Below, piece after piece: positions 22,725-34,200 of a stretch of 64,000 nucleotides of DNA. The notes under the pieces were generated by a model. That model did not search any database. It had not been told where the DNA came from and worked only from the letters and a program-made list of their open reading frames with translations. This DNA is from Nephrocerus scutellatus (Eukaryota > Arthropoda > Insecta > Diptera > Pipunculidae). The stretch spans positions 71,319,536-71,383,535 of the forward strand of contig OX352764.1 in the NCBI GenBank assembly GCA_947095585.1, written 5' to 3'. A program made the translations under genes and the position numbers. Numbering within the stretch: position 1 is the first letter of the stretch; each line of letters starts with the position of its first letter.

Positions 22725-23060
22725 ACCTATTACTGACAATCTGGAATCAAGTACTGGGTACCACCCTTTGTGGGTGTTGGCACTGAAGAATCAATAGGTT
22801 TTGGGGTCGCTGTGATGAATGGTGGTATTAAGAGTTTCAAGTGGTTGTGGCCATCCGGATCGATTAGATGATGGTAGAAAACCTTTATCAGTGGGGTTGG
22901 GTGGGTTTATTGAGGCAGTTCTTTGGAAGTGAGTGGATGTTTTGGTGGGGTTGTTTTGGAATGTTTCTTATGGGTTGTTTGGTTGAGGAGATAGGAATGG
23001 GTTTTTGGGTGCGGTTCGATATTGGGTCGCGAGTGGAGATATTATTGTCAAATCAATATT
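22725..23060 (+). repeat. fragment of the GGGGTCGCTGAGATGAAT family
   Basis: Shares ctggaatcaagtactg (ctggaatcaaattctg at 55530) and ttttggggtcgctgtgatga with the array at 55440-55930, then becomes G/T-rich. The 65-codon frame at 22868-23065 is tryptophan- and glycine-rich purely because of this composition. Confidence 0.5.
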
Positions 23061-23424
23061 TTTAGTTCAAAATATAAATACGTCGGGCCTCTACCATTAT
23101 TAGTTTAGATTTAAGTCAAAACTTGCCCTAACATCTGTGTTCCGCAGAAATTAAACTTTGCTAACCGCATTTCCATCTGAAATCGCTGCTTAAAGAAAAC
23201 CCGCGCTATAAAAAACATAGTCGTGGATAGAGTTTTCAAGGTATTTTTATTTTTATTTAGCGTATGGAATTACATATTACATTATTTTGTTATTTCGTTA
23301 TTACACTTACACAGTTATACTTATACGGCTTATATTAACATAAACATTCTTTGAGAAAAATTTGTAATATATATTTACATAGCTAATTATAAAACAGCTA
23401 GGCTATATCACAACATCTAGGTCT
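23061..23424. other. no recognised feature
   Basis: AT-rich, nothing recognised. Confidence 0.45.
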
Positions 23425-24720
23425 ATCAAAGTTATATTGTGGTTAGTGTCCGCAAATCTTGAATGTTACTGGAGTAGGAACGCTTGTTGGACAACGCAAC
23501 AATATGATGGATGGTTTGTTGTTGGGCCCCGCAGTCGCAAGCTGAAGTACTGACGCTTCCCCATCGGAACAAAGATTCTGCACATTTTCCATGATTTCTT
23601 CGGATTCTGTTAAAAGTCGACCAGAGGTTGCGTGGTAGGTCGAACCCAAAGTGTTGGCATGATTGGTTCGAGACGGTAATAGTCTCAGTTTGCATAGACG
23701 ATGCCCATTCCGATATCTAGGCAGATTTGGTGTTAAATGCATCATTTGCCAGTTCCTCAGCGAGCTTTATGGTTGGGTGGCGAGGTTTTAGTCTTTGCTG
23801 ATGTGACCAGAGGGTAGAAATGTCCTCGTAAATGGGGAGTTAGGCGTTAGTCAGCATTTTGTTACGCTCCCTAAAAGGGTGTTTAGGCGGCACAAGTGAC
23901 GTGGAGCAATGTTGCTCAGCACAGGAAGCCACCGTGTTGGTGTTGAATTTATATTGCCGGATATAAGTCGCATGATATTGTTCAGTTGCACGTCCACCTT
24001 CTGTCCATGGGCTGGGCACTATTCAGACACACTGGAAAGCAGTATTCCGCTGTAGATTACACAAGTGCAAGTGCTGCAGTACGAAATGTTGATGCACATG
24101 AACTCCAGGTCGATCCAATCGGTTTTTGCAGGATGTTATTGCGCGTCTTGAGTTTGCCAGCCACGTTTGTTAAGTGCTGCTTGTAAGTGAGTGATCTCTC
24201 CAGTATTACGCCTAGGTTATTTGGGGTTTCGGCTGAGGTTAAGTGCGGTGTTGTTATACAGGACGTTAAGTCTGAAGTTTGCAATTTGGCTTGTTAGGTG
24301 AAAACTGCAGACTTCCGTGTTAGACATGCTGGGACATAGTCTCCATTGTCGGAAGTATATGTTGAGTTGCTCCAAGTTCAGATTTAAAATCCTCTCTGTG
24401 TTCGTTTAGTCCTTATCCTGCGTAGCTATTGCCATATCATCTGCGTATCCTAATTTCCTCGACACGGTTGCAGGGATATAGCTGATGTACAGGTTGAAAA
24501 GCAGAGGGGCCAGGACGGAGCCCTGAGAGAACCCATTATATAGCTTTCTTACCCTGCTATTAATGAAAACTTGAAGAAAGCGGTTTGAGAATAGGTTGAT
24601 TAAAGGCATGATGTCCTTAGACAGGGAACAACTTGCACCACCTTAAATACGAGTCCATCCTTCCAAACAGTATCATATGCTACGGTTAAGTCGACATAAG
24701 CAACATATGTTTTGAGACTT
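23425..24720 (-). mobile_element. non-LTR retrotransposon RT, palm to C-terminus (clade unsure)
   Basis: Minus strand, in order: motif A near 24690 (YVDLTVAYDTVWKDGLVF), motif B GFSQGSVLAPLLFNLYIS and motif C GYADDMAIAT in the frame 24406-24609, then ETPNNLGVILERSLTYKQHL and KLKTRNNILQK in the frame 24057-24284. The C-terminal segment RNLWSTFNRIRRNHGKCAES and CDCGAQQQTIHHI is in 23432-23695. Frames shift between blocks, so it is a pseudogene. The CDCG..TIHHI zinc-binding-like end is known from a group of arthropod LINEs; I do not assign the clade. Different from every other LINE in the window except the small inverted piece at 24740-24910. Confidence 0.75.
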
Positions 24721-24739
24721 CTTTCAGAGCATGCCTCAA

Positions 24740-24910
24740 TTGAGTGTCGTCAAGGATAGCACTGCTATTCCCAAGCCAGGTAAACCTAACGACCAACTGG
24801 AAAGCTATCGTCCTATAGAGCTTCTAAGCACTTGCTACAAACCAAATTCCTTGAACGTCTTATCTACAATCGGATAAATCCTGCCATTAATGAACAGGAA
24901 ATTGTAGAAA
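24740..24910 (+). mobile_element. RT fingers fragment, inverted next to the preceding element
   Basis: Plus-strand reading gives AIPKPGKPNDQLESYRPIEL, then LLSTCYK and FLERLIYNRINPAINEQE, the RT block that should precede motif A. It lies head-to-head with the element at 23425-24720, which lacks this block, so it is either an inverted piece of it or another copy. Confidence 0.6.
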
Positions 24911-26213
24911 TTGCACAATAAAATATCACAGACAGACAGACACATCCGACGCGATGTGTAGAGAATTTAAAAATATGGAATAGAAGTTTGAAAGAAATAT
25001 TTAATTTTTATAAATGAAGCCTTGCAAAAACGTAAGATAGGAAATTATTTAAAAATTCATTATCGTACGAGATTGTTACTCTTTAATTCCTTGAAATTTG
25101 ACGTCAAAAAAGTTTTTACATTTTCTTTGTCGTAGGAGGGTTAATTTTTTGTTTTTGTTTTTACCATAAACATCCAGTCTAAATCATTAAGTTGTTTCAA
25201 ATCTCTTAATTAGCAAACAGGTTGCCAAAGGAAGAAGTTTAACGGTTTAGTTTTAAGTTTAGATCAAATGCGTTAATTTTTCTACGGTTTAGTCGATCTG
25301 GTATATTTATTTTCTCTTTGTTATGCAGGAAGAAGTGTTAAGGTTATTTTATTCGGCAGTTAAATGTGGATTTTCATTATCAAATAAAGCTCACGTTTTT
25401 TATTTACGGTAAGACCACCACAGATGGTTCGAAAATTATTTTTTATGTCTTTAGCGATAAAATTCCAAGCGATCTTAATCTTTTGCGTAACATTTTTTAT
25501 TCGTTAATCTGCCAAAGCAAAAAGATATAGATGGAGTATCCTCTTGGCTAGTCCAATCTCGAATTTTCGTGGGCAGATGTCGTACACAGAAATAGCTGTG
25601 CCGCATTTTACCAAAGTTAATGTGTCCAAAATAGCTCTCACCTGTCGCATGAATTTATATGCCTTTCTTTTTATTGCGCTAATGCACGTTGAAATGGGAT
25701 GTAGCAAATGGCTTCAATAGACGCAATGCTGTATAGACATAGAGTAGAGTATGTACACAAAACCAAAAGTGTAGATACCCAAAACGGAAGGTGGACTATA
25801 AAGATACGAAAAACAAAAAACAAAAATTGAAAATGGAAAACTTCCGAAAAAGTAGTAAAAACTGCGAAACTGAAATTAAAGGATAACGATATTAGCGCTC
25901 CTGATGATGCTCTTCCTTTGTGGTTTTTGTCTTCCTTGAGACAGGACGGGATGATTGTACACAAAACTTTACGGCCACAAAATGTAATGAAAAACATCTG
26001 TGGCGACATTGCGAGATGACGAAGGTTTGACTGTGTACGTCAAAACGGAATTGTATTTGGGCAAAAAAAAAAATTTTAATGGAATCCTTTTGAGTATAAA
26101 AAGTAAATTCAAGCCAAACTGCTGAGAGAAAGTATGTAATTATTCGTTTATTTATTTCTTCAAAAGTGATAACCAAACATTTCTGTGCCAGTGCTTTATT
26201 ACTGCAAGTTCGA
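24911..26213. other. no recognised feature; Helitron-like end near 24950
   Basis: gacagacagacacatccgac and tagagaatttaaaa at 24931-24971 look like a leftover Helitron-like 3' end. The rest (25.0-26.2 kb) is AT-rich. Minus-strand frames of 112 codons (25671-26009) and 94 codons are F- and S-rich without known motifs; I do not call them genes. Confidence 0.4.
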
Positions 26214-26519
26214 TTATAATTTGTTAATTTCTCTAGCTACAAATATTTGTTTAGTAGGACAGACAGTAACATTTATACACGTTGAAGTATTAGCAATGGG
26301 GAAAAAATGGTAAAACCCCTTAAACTGAAAACACAATTCACTAGTGGGATGATAAAGGACAAGCAGTTTCTTTATGATGACACAGTCATAATGCGGCAAC
26401 CTATGTATTTCGTGCGAGATTTTGTTTAACATTTCTGTACTTGGCTTCAGGTGTTGATCCGTTCCATCAACCCACTGCCAAAAGCGAAGAGAATCTGTGA
26501 GTGCATTACTTTTTATCAC
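26214..26519 (-). CDS. unidentified open frame, possible terminal exon
   Basis: A 101-codon minus frame with protein-like composition: FWQWVDGTDQHLKPSTEML, HRLPHYDCVIIKKLL, then a cysteine-containing end CINVTVCPTKQIFVARE. A possible acceptor (gcactcacag) precedes codon 7 at about 26493. A polyadenylation signal aataaa lies on the minus strand at 26195-26200, about 14 bases after the stop, which suits a 3' terminal exon. No similarity recognised and no upstream exon found. Alternative: chance frame in AT-rich DNA. Confidence 0.25.
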   Translation of the reverse strand: MIKSNALTDSLRFWQWVDGTDQHLKPSTEMLNKISHEIHRLPHYDCVIIKKLLVLYHPTSELCFQFKGFYHFFPIANTSTCINVTVCPTKQIFVAREINKL

Positions 26520-28250
26520 CGCAATCTAATTTGAATAATTAAAAATGAAAAAAAAGTTGTTTGTTGCTTGAAAGTTCGGGTTGATTATTATGGCGACGAT
26601 CGCACAGGACACGACTCGAAACACCGACCGCCGCAAGCTGCTTGTTATATACGAGTACTTTGTAGTTATTAAGGATTTGCTTTTTAACCTGATGGCTTTC
26701 ACTGATTTTTCACGTGCTATACCTTTAGGATATTAATACGGGGCCAACCTCATTTGAATAGAATTCCAGCAAAAAGTGATTTGCCAAATTGCATTTTGAT
26801 TTTGTAGGAGCAGCTTGAAAAATTATTAACTGGCGCATTATGTGAAAGATCTAATTTGTGATTTTGAGCAGTTGTCATCCAGTTATAAACTTAAGAATAC
26901 AGTAAACACGATGGCATGCTATGTAATGTATTTTTGGTTTTGTTTTGTAATCCTAAAGCCGATTTTGGTTGCAAAATGTGGCATGAGGCATAAGTCAGTC
27001 CTACACGTACGCAGCGTCCTACACAATTATCGCTGCGAGAAAATTGGTTCTCTCTTGCCCCGCTCAGGAGGCTACTTACATGCTATTGCCAAGTGGAATA
27101 AGCCTAAAAAAATGTAAACAAAGAGTAACAATTTCTGAAATTCAGATGAATCAATTCATTACCGATAAATGCTACAATATGTACAAAATGGTACCGATAA
27201 ATGTACTTGCCCAATGTACAGCAAATAAATCAATAAGGACTTCTTTAAATTTAGTGTTCTTTGACTCTTAAGCATAATCTGTTGGTGTTACCTGATTGTG
27301 TTTAAATGTGTATTCAAGTCGTGGTGCTTCATGTCGTAGAAATCGTTCATCGACCAAATAGATGTGAGTATAATTACTGTACATACGTATGCTCGGTCTG
27401 TAAGGTTTCGCTGTCTGCCACGATTTAATAACCGGGCGAAATGTCTGCCGGCTCCTAATACTATGATAAATTACATATTAAAATTTCAGATTTGTAATAC
27501 ATTTGAAAATTTTTTTTCACTTACAAAAGTGTCTCATAACCGTCAAAGTTGTCTACCATTATTTTTTTTGAGTAATATAAATATCCAAATGGCAGACCGC
27601 CGAAATTAGTTGGTCTCCGTCTAATGTATAGTAGGTATGAAAAATTAACTGAACGAATTTTGGACATTGTTAAATTACATGCAGTCTGCTGGACGCGGGC
27701 TCTTAGATTATAATTAGAACCAGAGATAAACCAAATATGTGTATTTTGTTTAATGATATATAGATCCGAAATCTACCTCAATTATAAATGTAATTACTTT
27801 TATAAATAATTGTTTCAAACATATATACGGCATACAATATTTATCCACACATTTGTTTTGAACTTTAAATACTGCGTTGCTGTGTAGGTAGCATAAGGTC
27901 CAACTCCACATTTTCAAATGCGAAATGTCAAGTACTGGGAAATATCTATGTCTCTCTTAATGAGTGTGCTGTGAGTAAGTGTTGAACTCAACACTTAGAT
28001 CAAAGCTATCATTATAGAACTACGCCTTTTTGCCGTAGTAAGCGTCCTGGAAGGATTATGTCGAATTCCCATTAATGAAGTATTGACACGGACAAAGTTA
28101 GCTTCATATTTTGCTCAAAAGTATATTTCCATTCCCATGCCCTGTTCAGCTGTGATCTAATGCTTTCCACGATGAATGCCACTCGTGATTTCGCTTTGCT
28201 GCTGTTTTTCAAACGAAAGTAATTAAAGTTTCCATTTTAATATTTATTTT
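26520..28250. other. no recognised feature
   Basis: Largely unique sequence. Open frames at 26842-27117 and 27044-27271 overlap in different phases and show no motif. If 28253-28426 is a real last exon, upstream exons or an intron of the same gene would be expected here. Confidence 0.4.
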
Positions 28251-28252
28251 TC

Positions 28253-28426
28253 AGCAGCAGGTGTTCAAGTTCAGCAAAAGTACATGCGTCACTTGAAAGA
28301 AGGGCGGCTTGATGAATATTTGCGTGATTGCATCCGGAACGATGCTGATAATAATGATTATAGCGATGATGATATTGACATAGATTTTTCGCTTCAGGGA
28401 ATAAGCAGCGATAATTATGTGGTCTG
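28253..28426 (+). CDS. candidate 3' terminal exon of an unidentified host gene
   Basis: An open stretch of 57 codons plus stop, entered from a good acceptor: a pyrimidine-rich run and tttttcag followed by a cagcag tandem (28251-28259), giving three alternative AG sites. It reads QKYMRHLKEGRLDEYLRDC, then a highly acidic tail NNDYSDDDIDIDFSLQG and ends SDNYVV. Codon usage and charge pattern look like a conserved eukaryotic protein tail. It has no starting Met of its own, consistent with an internal entry. The protein family is not recognised; upstream exons were not found in the preceding kilobase. It could instead be the end of a degraded transposase. Confidence 0.45.
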
Positions 28427-29440
28427 ATAAAAATTTTAACGTAAGCTCTTGTTTAAGGTTGTGCTAAAGTTCTATTAATAATAATCGTACAGTGATAATT
28501 ATTGGGATGATAACGTATATTAAATACACTCTTAAATTGTTTAAAGTCAAGTGCTGTTGTTCATATTGTTTGTAATAGTCATAGCAAAGCGTTTATGCTG
28601 TTTCGTTAAAAAAGGACATTTTTTAATATTCTCTCATGTCGTGGTGTTTTATTTAATTATTTAAACATATTGCGTAGGGAAACTCCTGTATTTCTCCTGC
28701 AAAACGTGGATAATCGAAAAAAACATGTTGAAGATATTTCATCGCATAAAGTACACTGGGTGAACCTCTCGTGCTTAAATTTTATAGGTAAATGGGTGCT
28801 TCCAATGTCCAGTTTAAAATTGTGATAGATAGAAGTCTTCTTCTATATGACTTCTTCCTACTAATAATTCTACTGATGGTATTAATATATTTATCCGGTT
28901 ATCGGGTATTTTTACATACCCCCAGCGGCTATAAGTTACTTGGCGCTCCATGGCCAGTATGTCGATTGCGAACATAACCACTACCACGCTACGTCACTCG
29001 AAATGATTCTGAAGCCACATATCACTCTTAGTGCACTCAGCGAATGAGTGAGTTGGACAGACGACATCTTTCGCGAGTGCTTCCTTCTATGTTCATTGTA
29101 TGATAGTATCGCATCAATTACCATTACCAGGTATCTAATTGATGATTGATAAATAATTGAATAATTACCAACTTCAAAGGTTATTGCCTCTCTTATTTTC
29201 CTACATGATATAAGTAGAGCTTCAGTTCTATGTTTTGCCAACTGTTATCAGATTGACGTCAGCCACCGCCTGATAGTACTAATAGGTACATTCTTCGGGT
29301 ATTTGGAGCCAAAATGTAACGTCGTACATTCTATTCCATAATAAAGGATTAAGCACAGACCTCTACAACACCTCCTATAACCTTATATTTCTTCAGGCCA
29401 TTGTCGGTGTTGTATGGAAGAATTATGTTACTAAAGTAAT
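28427..29440. other. no recognised feature
   Basis: If 28253-28426 is a last exon, its 3' untranslated region would start here. No shared repeat recognised; minus-strand frames around 28981-29241 lack motifs. Confidence 0.4.
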
Positions 29441-29449
29441 CTGCCACCA

Positions 29450-30054
29450 ACCTCAAAATGTAAGACGTAGTTGTTAAGCAAGGTAACTTCTGACCTAGAC
29501 AGCGTAAGAAAATGGAGAGAAAAGAATTAATAAAATTTAACACTTCCAAAACCCAATGCTGTCTCCTGTCATCCATGCGAATCTTAAATCCAATACCATT
29601 ACCCATGAATGGCACATTCATCGAGGAAACTGAAAAAGTTGCAATTGTCGATATGTGCGTTAACGACAAGCTTCGTTGAAATGACCACATATTCACCATC
29701 GCTAAAAATGCTTCGAAATGTTAAGGTTTTCTAACCCGGTGCAAGAAATATTTCACTCCCTCTGGTCTGGTTACTATCAAACATTGCGAAATTAATAGAT
29801 TCGCTTGCACACCGCAGGAACATTTCCAGTTTGTCACTGTTTTTCGCTTCTTCCACCAGCGGTGCTCAAGAGAAAAAGCCAGTTGCATGCCACCTTTCCT
29901 TGCATTCAACCGTAATACTCGTGGCGCTCTAAATTCTCATCAGTTTACCCTCAATCCCTTCTTCGGACGTACAGGTAAGTTCAGGGATTCGTTCTTCAGC
30001 CGTACAACACGTATGTGGAATGCTCCGCGAAGTTTTTTCTTTCCACATCACTAT
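29450..30054 (+). mobile_element. Jockey-type LINE, left part (split by LOA-like LINE)
   Basis: Collinear with 11640-12265: from cttctgacctagacagcgta through caatgctgtctcctgtcatc, MPPFLAFNRNTRGALNSHQF (frame 29887-30111) and TTRMWNAP to tttccacatcactat. Here the family sequence stops and resumes at 34438. The 14-bp ttccacatcactat at 30041-30054 is repeated at 34424-34437. Confidence 0.8.
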
Positions 30055-30135
30055 TTTATTTTATCATTATTATATTTGGTGGGCCGAAAAGCCTTGTGCA
30101 CTGCGACCTAGAGATCTATTGTGCATCCCAGATGT

Positions 30136-33100
30136 CTACCACTTAATGTGGTGGCTAAGTTCCTTGATGAAGTGCATGATGTCCACCAGGTCGATTGATC
30201 CGGCAGTCTGCATTTGAACTGTATTGGCCTTGAGGTACTTTAGTCTCTTCCGGGTGAGGGCAACACAGATGAAGAGTATATGTTCTGGTGTTTCTTTGGC
30301 AACGTTGCAGAAACGGCATGTATCCGTTTGGGATTTTCCCATTTTCATTAGGTGGCTGTAGAATGGGCCATGTCCCGTCATGTACCAGACCAGGGATCTG
30401 AGTGCATGACGGCTTAGCTTTAGTGCTTTGTCTATGTGATTAATTTTGTAAGCTTTTTTGTTTGTCTCATCCCAGAGGATGATTCCCATTCAGCTTCAAT
30501 GGTGTTGTTTGCCCACTCCTTAATCTTGTTCTTGAGGTGGCTTTTAGAAAAGACAATGCTTGGTTCGGGGCCGTTGAAAATTTCCTTTGCGCCTTCCCTT
30601 GCGAAGAGGTCTGCTGCCTCGTGCTCTTCGATGCCTGAATGACCGGGAGACCACATTAGGGTGATCTTGTTTGTTTTAGCCAGTTCGTTTAGATGGCAGT
30701 AGCAGCTCCACGTTGTTTTAGAGTTAAATACTGGGCCTTTTAATGCAAATAGTGCGGCCTGGCTATCTGAGATAATGTAAATCTCGGTTCTACTGTATCT
30801 TCGTTTGATACATTCTAGGGTACAGGCTTCCAGTGCTGCTGTTTCTGCCTGAAAGACGGTTGGGGATTTTCCAAGGGGTATTCTTAGTGCGGATCTAGGT
30901 CCAAATACTTCTGCTCCTGTTCCAGTTGTAGATTTAGATCCATCTGTTTACCAGATGGATGCATGGTGGGGAAGATTATTTATGATATTATCAACTTGAT
31001 TTCGTTCCGGTAATCTTATCATGAAGTTCCTTTGGAAATGAGTTGTTTTTATCATTGAGTCTGATTGTAGGATAATTGCTTCCTCCAAGTTGATTTTGGA
31101 GATGATGCTTGTATGCCCTTGTCCATTTGTTTTGATTTGTTTAACTATGTTCAGTGTAATTAGTCTTAAGCCAGCTTCACTTTTAATGTGAACGTGAAGT
31201 GGCGGAAGTCCTAGTAGCTTTTCAAGAGCTGCCGTTAGGCAGGTCATTATAGCGCCTATTGCACTTAGACAGGTTAGTCTTTGGATTTTGTTTAGTTTTG
31301 AGCGTGTTTGCGATTGCTCTGTTTTTGGCCACCAAATCAGGACTGCGTAGGTGAGCCTAGGTCTTATGATGCTCTGGTATAGCCAAATTGTCATTTGTGG
31401 GTTTATTCCCTACGTTTTATTAAACATTCGTTGGCAAATAAAGTATGCGTTATTTGCCTTGTTGGTGAAGGACTTCATGTGGGAGTTCCATGTAAGTTTT
31501 TGGTCAAACATGACCCCCAGGTATCAGGCGTTATTCGTAGGATTTTGCCTTGGAAACTTAGTGTTGGAAGAGTTAGTCTTCTTTTTCATGTAAAAACAGT
31601 GCAGACTACCTTTTCTGGGTTTATAATAAGGTTTACCTCTTTGCACCATTCGTTTGTTAGATTGAGAGCAAACTTCACACGTTCAGTTTTCGTGCTCTCG
31701 TATTTACCGCGAACCATTAAGACTAGGTCGTCCGCATAGCTAATGTTTGAGATTAGGTTGGTTTTAAGCCTGGCTAGTAACTGATCCATTACTAGCAGCC
31801 ACAAGAGAGGTGATAGGACACCACCATGTGGACATCCTCTAGTCTAGTCTAGCCGCTACTGTAACGGTTTCATCACCAAACGAGGCTTGAATCTTCCTAC
31901 CTTTTAGCATGCTCATGACCCATCCTATGGTTGGGGAGTCTATTCCCCTGCTTCTTGCTTGTGTTTGAATTATTTCGAAGCCAGTGTTGTCAAAAGCGCC
32001 TTGTATATAAATGAAGGCGCACATTAACACTTCTTTGCTTCGAAGAGTGTCTTCGATTTCTGTTGTCAGCTCATGTAAAGTTGTTTCTGTTGATTTTCCA
32101 GTCTGATAAGCATGTTGACTTGTATTCAGAGGGTTTTGTAGGAGTATGTTAGTTCTTATATGGTGTCCTAGTAACTTGTCCATGGCTTTAAGTATAAATG
32201 ATGTGAGGCTTATTGGCCTGTAAGACCTGGTATCTTCGGGGGCTTTCTTCCCTATCTTTGGTAAAAAAATCACTCGCACTTCTCTTCAGCACCTTGGAAC
32301 GTATTCTAGGCTGTAGCTGGCTTTATAGAGTTTCAAGAGTAGTGATTCCATAAGGGTAGGCCACGTTGCAGGCGAATTGGGAATACACCATCTCCTCCAG
32401 GGGACTTGTATGGGCCGAAAGAGTTCACTGCCCAGCGAACTCCCTCAGTTGTAAAGATGTTATTTGAGCGCCTATAGGCCTCGATGGGGATGAAGTGTGG
32501 GTATGAGTTAATGTCCTCGTTTTCTTCTTGATTATCTAGCATTAAGCAGTTAGGGAAATGACTTTGTACTAAGCATTCAAGAGTTTCTAGTCTTGTTGTA
32601 GTCAGTTCGCCGTTAGGTTTTTTGACTAATCCGAGTGGATTAGTATGGTCTATGGAAAGGGCTTTGTGTAGTCGGCATGCTGTTGGAAGTTTGTCTATGC
32701 TTTCACAAAACTCCCTTCAGCTTTTTCTTTTGCTGTTCCTTAGAGCAGCTTTATATTTGGTAAGGGACGTTCGATAGGGCACCCAGTTATTTGTTCGTGT
32801 GGCCCTGTTGAAAAGTTTTCGGACTTCTCTTCTCTTGACCTCGAGATCGTGGTTACACCATGGAACATCACTTTTGCCTTTGATTTGGATAGCGGGACAG
32901 CTTGTATGGAAGGCATCTATAATTGCCTCGGTTAGATCGCTCGCGGAACTGTCTAAATCGACAATCGAGTTAATGCGGGTACTAATACCTGTTAAGTTTA
33001 ATTGCAGTTTATCTTGAAAGATCTGCCATTCGATGTGTTTGGGGGTTCTAATGAGGGATTGAACCCTGTTGGGAGTTTTTATGTCAAATCTAATGTACAT

Positions 33101-33571
33101 GTGGTCGGAGAAGGATGTATCACTTCATGACATGCCAGTTGTAAATCGCACTGGCCGTACTCTTGTCTGAAAGAGTAAGGTCTATTAATTCCCTCCTGAT
33201 GGCGTTCATGAAGGTTGCGTCATTTCCCACGTTGTTAATTATGATATTCTCAGATAGGCAGAAGTTTAAGAGTGACTCACCTCTTGTGTTGGTGTCGGTG
33301 CTTCCCCAGACTATGTGGTGTAAATCGCATCGCAGCCGATCACATATCTCTGCTTATGAGCTGAGCAGTAAGCTAAGAAGCTCTGTGTTGTTGCCGGTGG
33401 GGGTTCATCTTCATCTCCGGGGAAGTAGGCAGCGGCGATGTTTAGAGTGCCCTTGCTTCTGTTGGTTTTCTCTTGAATAAGAGCCATGTCCCAGTTGTTT
33501 GCCACAAAAAGGAGGCAAAGATTGGCAGTGGCTGCCTTGGACCTATGCAGATTTATTTGCACGCATTTCAA
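30136..33571 (-). pseudogene. LINE ORF2: endonuclease, reverse transcriptase, RNase H (broken)
   Basis: Starts MKCVQINLHRSKAATANL at 33571 (apurinic-type endonuclease start); the body has AAYFPGDED and, in another frame, VWGSTDTNTRGESLL and FSDHMYIRFDI. The linker PWCNHDLEVKRREVRKLFNR follows. RT: GPYKSPGGDGVFP, SYRPISLTSFILKAMDKLL, AYQTGKSTETTLHEL. Motif A reads FIYIQGAFDN, with the catalytic Asp changed to Tyr (codon 32007-32009). Motif B is GCPHGGVLSPLLW and motif C SYADDLVLMV. RNase H: TDGSKS, FQAETAALEA, ISDSQAALFA and MWSPGHSGIEEHEAAD, so all acidic residues are present. The C-terminus has TGHGPFYSHLMKMG and CRFCNVAKETPEHILFIC. At least five frame breaks; a tag stop sits just before motif B near 31843. 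Confidence 0.85.
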
Positions 33572-34200
33572 TATTATTAGTGCATTTTGGGCTGTCTGAT
33601 CTTTCTTGTATGCCCTGTGTTGTTGAAATAGCGTCTGGCTGAATAGGCCTTGCTGTTGATAGGCCGTGCTTTTTCGATCTTCTGGCCTGGATATTTTTGC
33701 CCGACTTTTCTATACCGTGATCAGTATGACTGGATTTCACTTACTGGTTTGGTGGTTTGGTGCTTATTGTGTTTGGGCGTTGTATTGGCTTTGTAGACCG
33801 ATTCGACTGCCCTGGTTTAGGTGGTACAGTTTTGGGTCTCGCTTCCGTTGCATCTTTTTTGCTTTTGTCTTGGTCCTTTTTTAACCGGAAGTAGACAGAC
33901 CCGAAGAGCCAGTTGACTCTATAATTGGAGATTTTGAGATTCTCGGTGATTTACTTTTAGGTAGTCATTCTCTCTGTCTTTGCGAGAGATGATCTTCCAA
34001 TCCACGTTTCGCAACTCCTTGTTTTGGACCACTAGGCGCCAGATTATTTTTTCATTCGTTTCGTTCCTGCAGTGTGGAGGATACACGTAGAAAATTTAAT
34101 TCCAAGGGATTTTTTTATCGAGGTTCTCTCCTCTAGGTCCGTTGAATTTTGCTAGACAGGGTCACCTCGTGTAGGATGGGTTTGAAAAACCCGTGCAACG
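33543..34200 (-). pseudogene. LINE ORF1 (gag-like) remnant
   Basis: Minus-strand region 5' to the endonuclease. A readable block gives IIWRLVVQNKELRNVDWKI, ISRKDRENDYLKV, resembling the C-terminal fold of ORF1 proteins from R1/LOA-type elements, followed by a basic tail rich in K, R, Q and P, and the frame 33543-33740 (HGIEKSGKNIQARRSKKHGL). The frame overlaps the endonuclease start at 33571 by 28 bases, a usual ORF1/ORF2 arrangement. Several stops and shifts; no zinc knuckle found, so it is incomplete. Confidence 0.5.

Noticed and set aside
22868..23065. Tryptophan-rich membrane peptide
   Set aside because: The region is a G/T-rich repeat shared with other loci; composition alone explains the frame.
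25671..26009. Chemoreceptor-like membrane protein on the minus strand
   Set aside because: F- and L-rich, but no conserved receptor motif, overlapping frames of similar length exist, and AT-rich DNA gives such frames easily.
33666..33884. Plus-strand tryptophan-rich frames within the LOA-like element
   Set aside because: They are shadows of the minus-strand ORF1 region.
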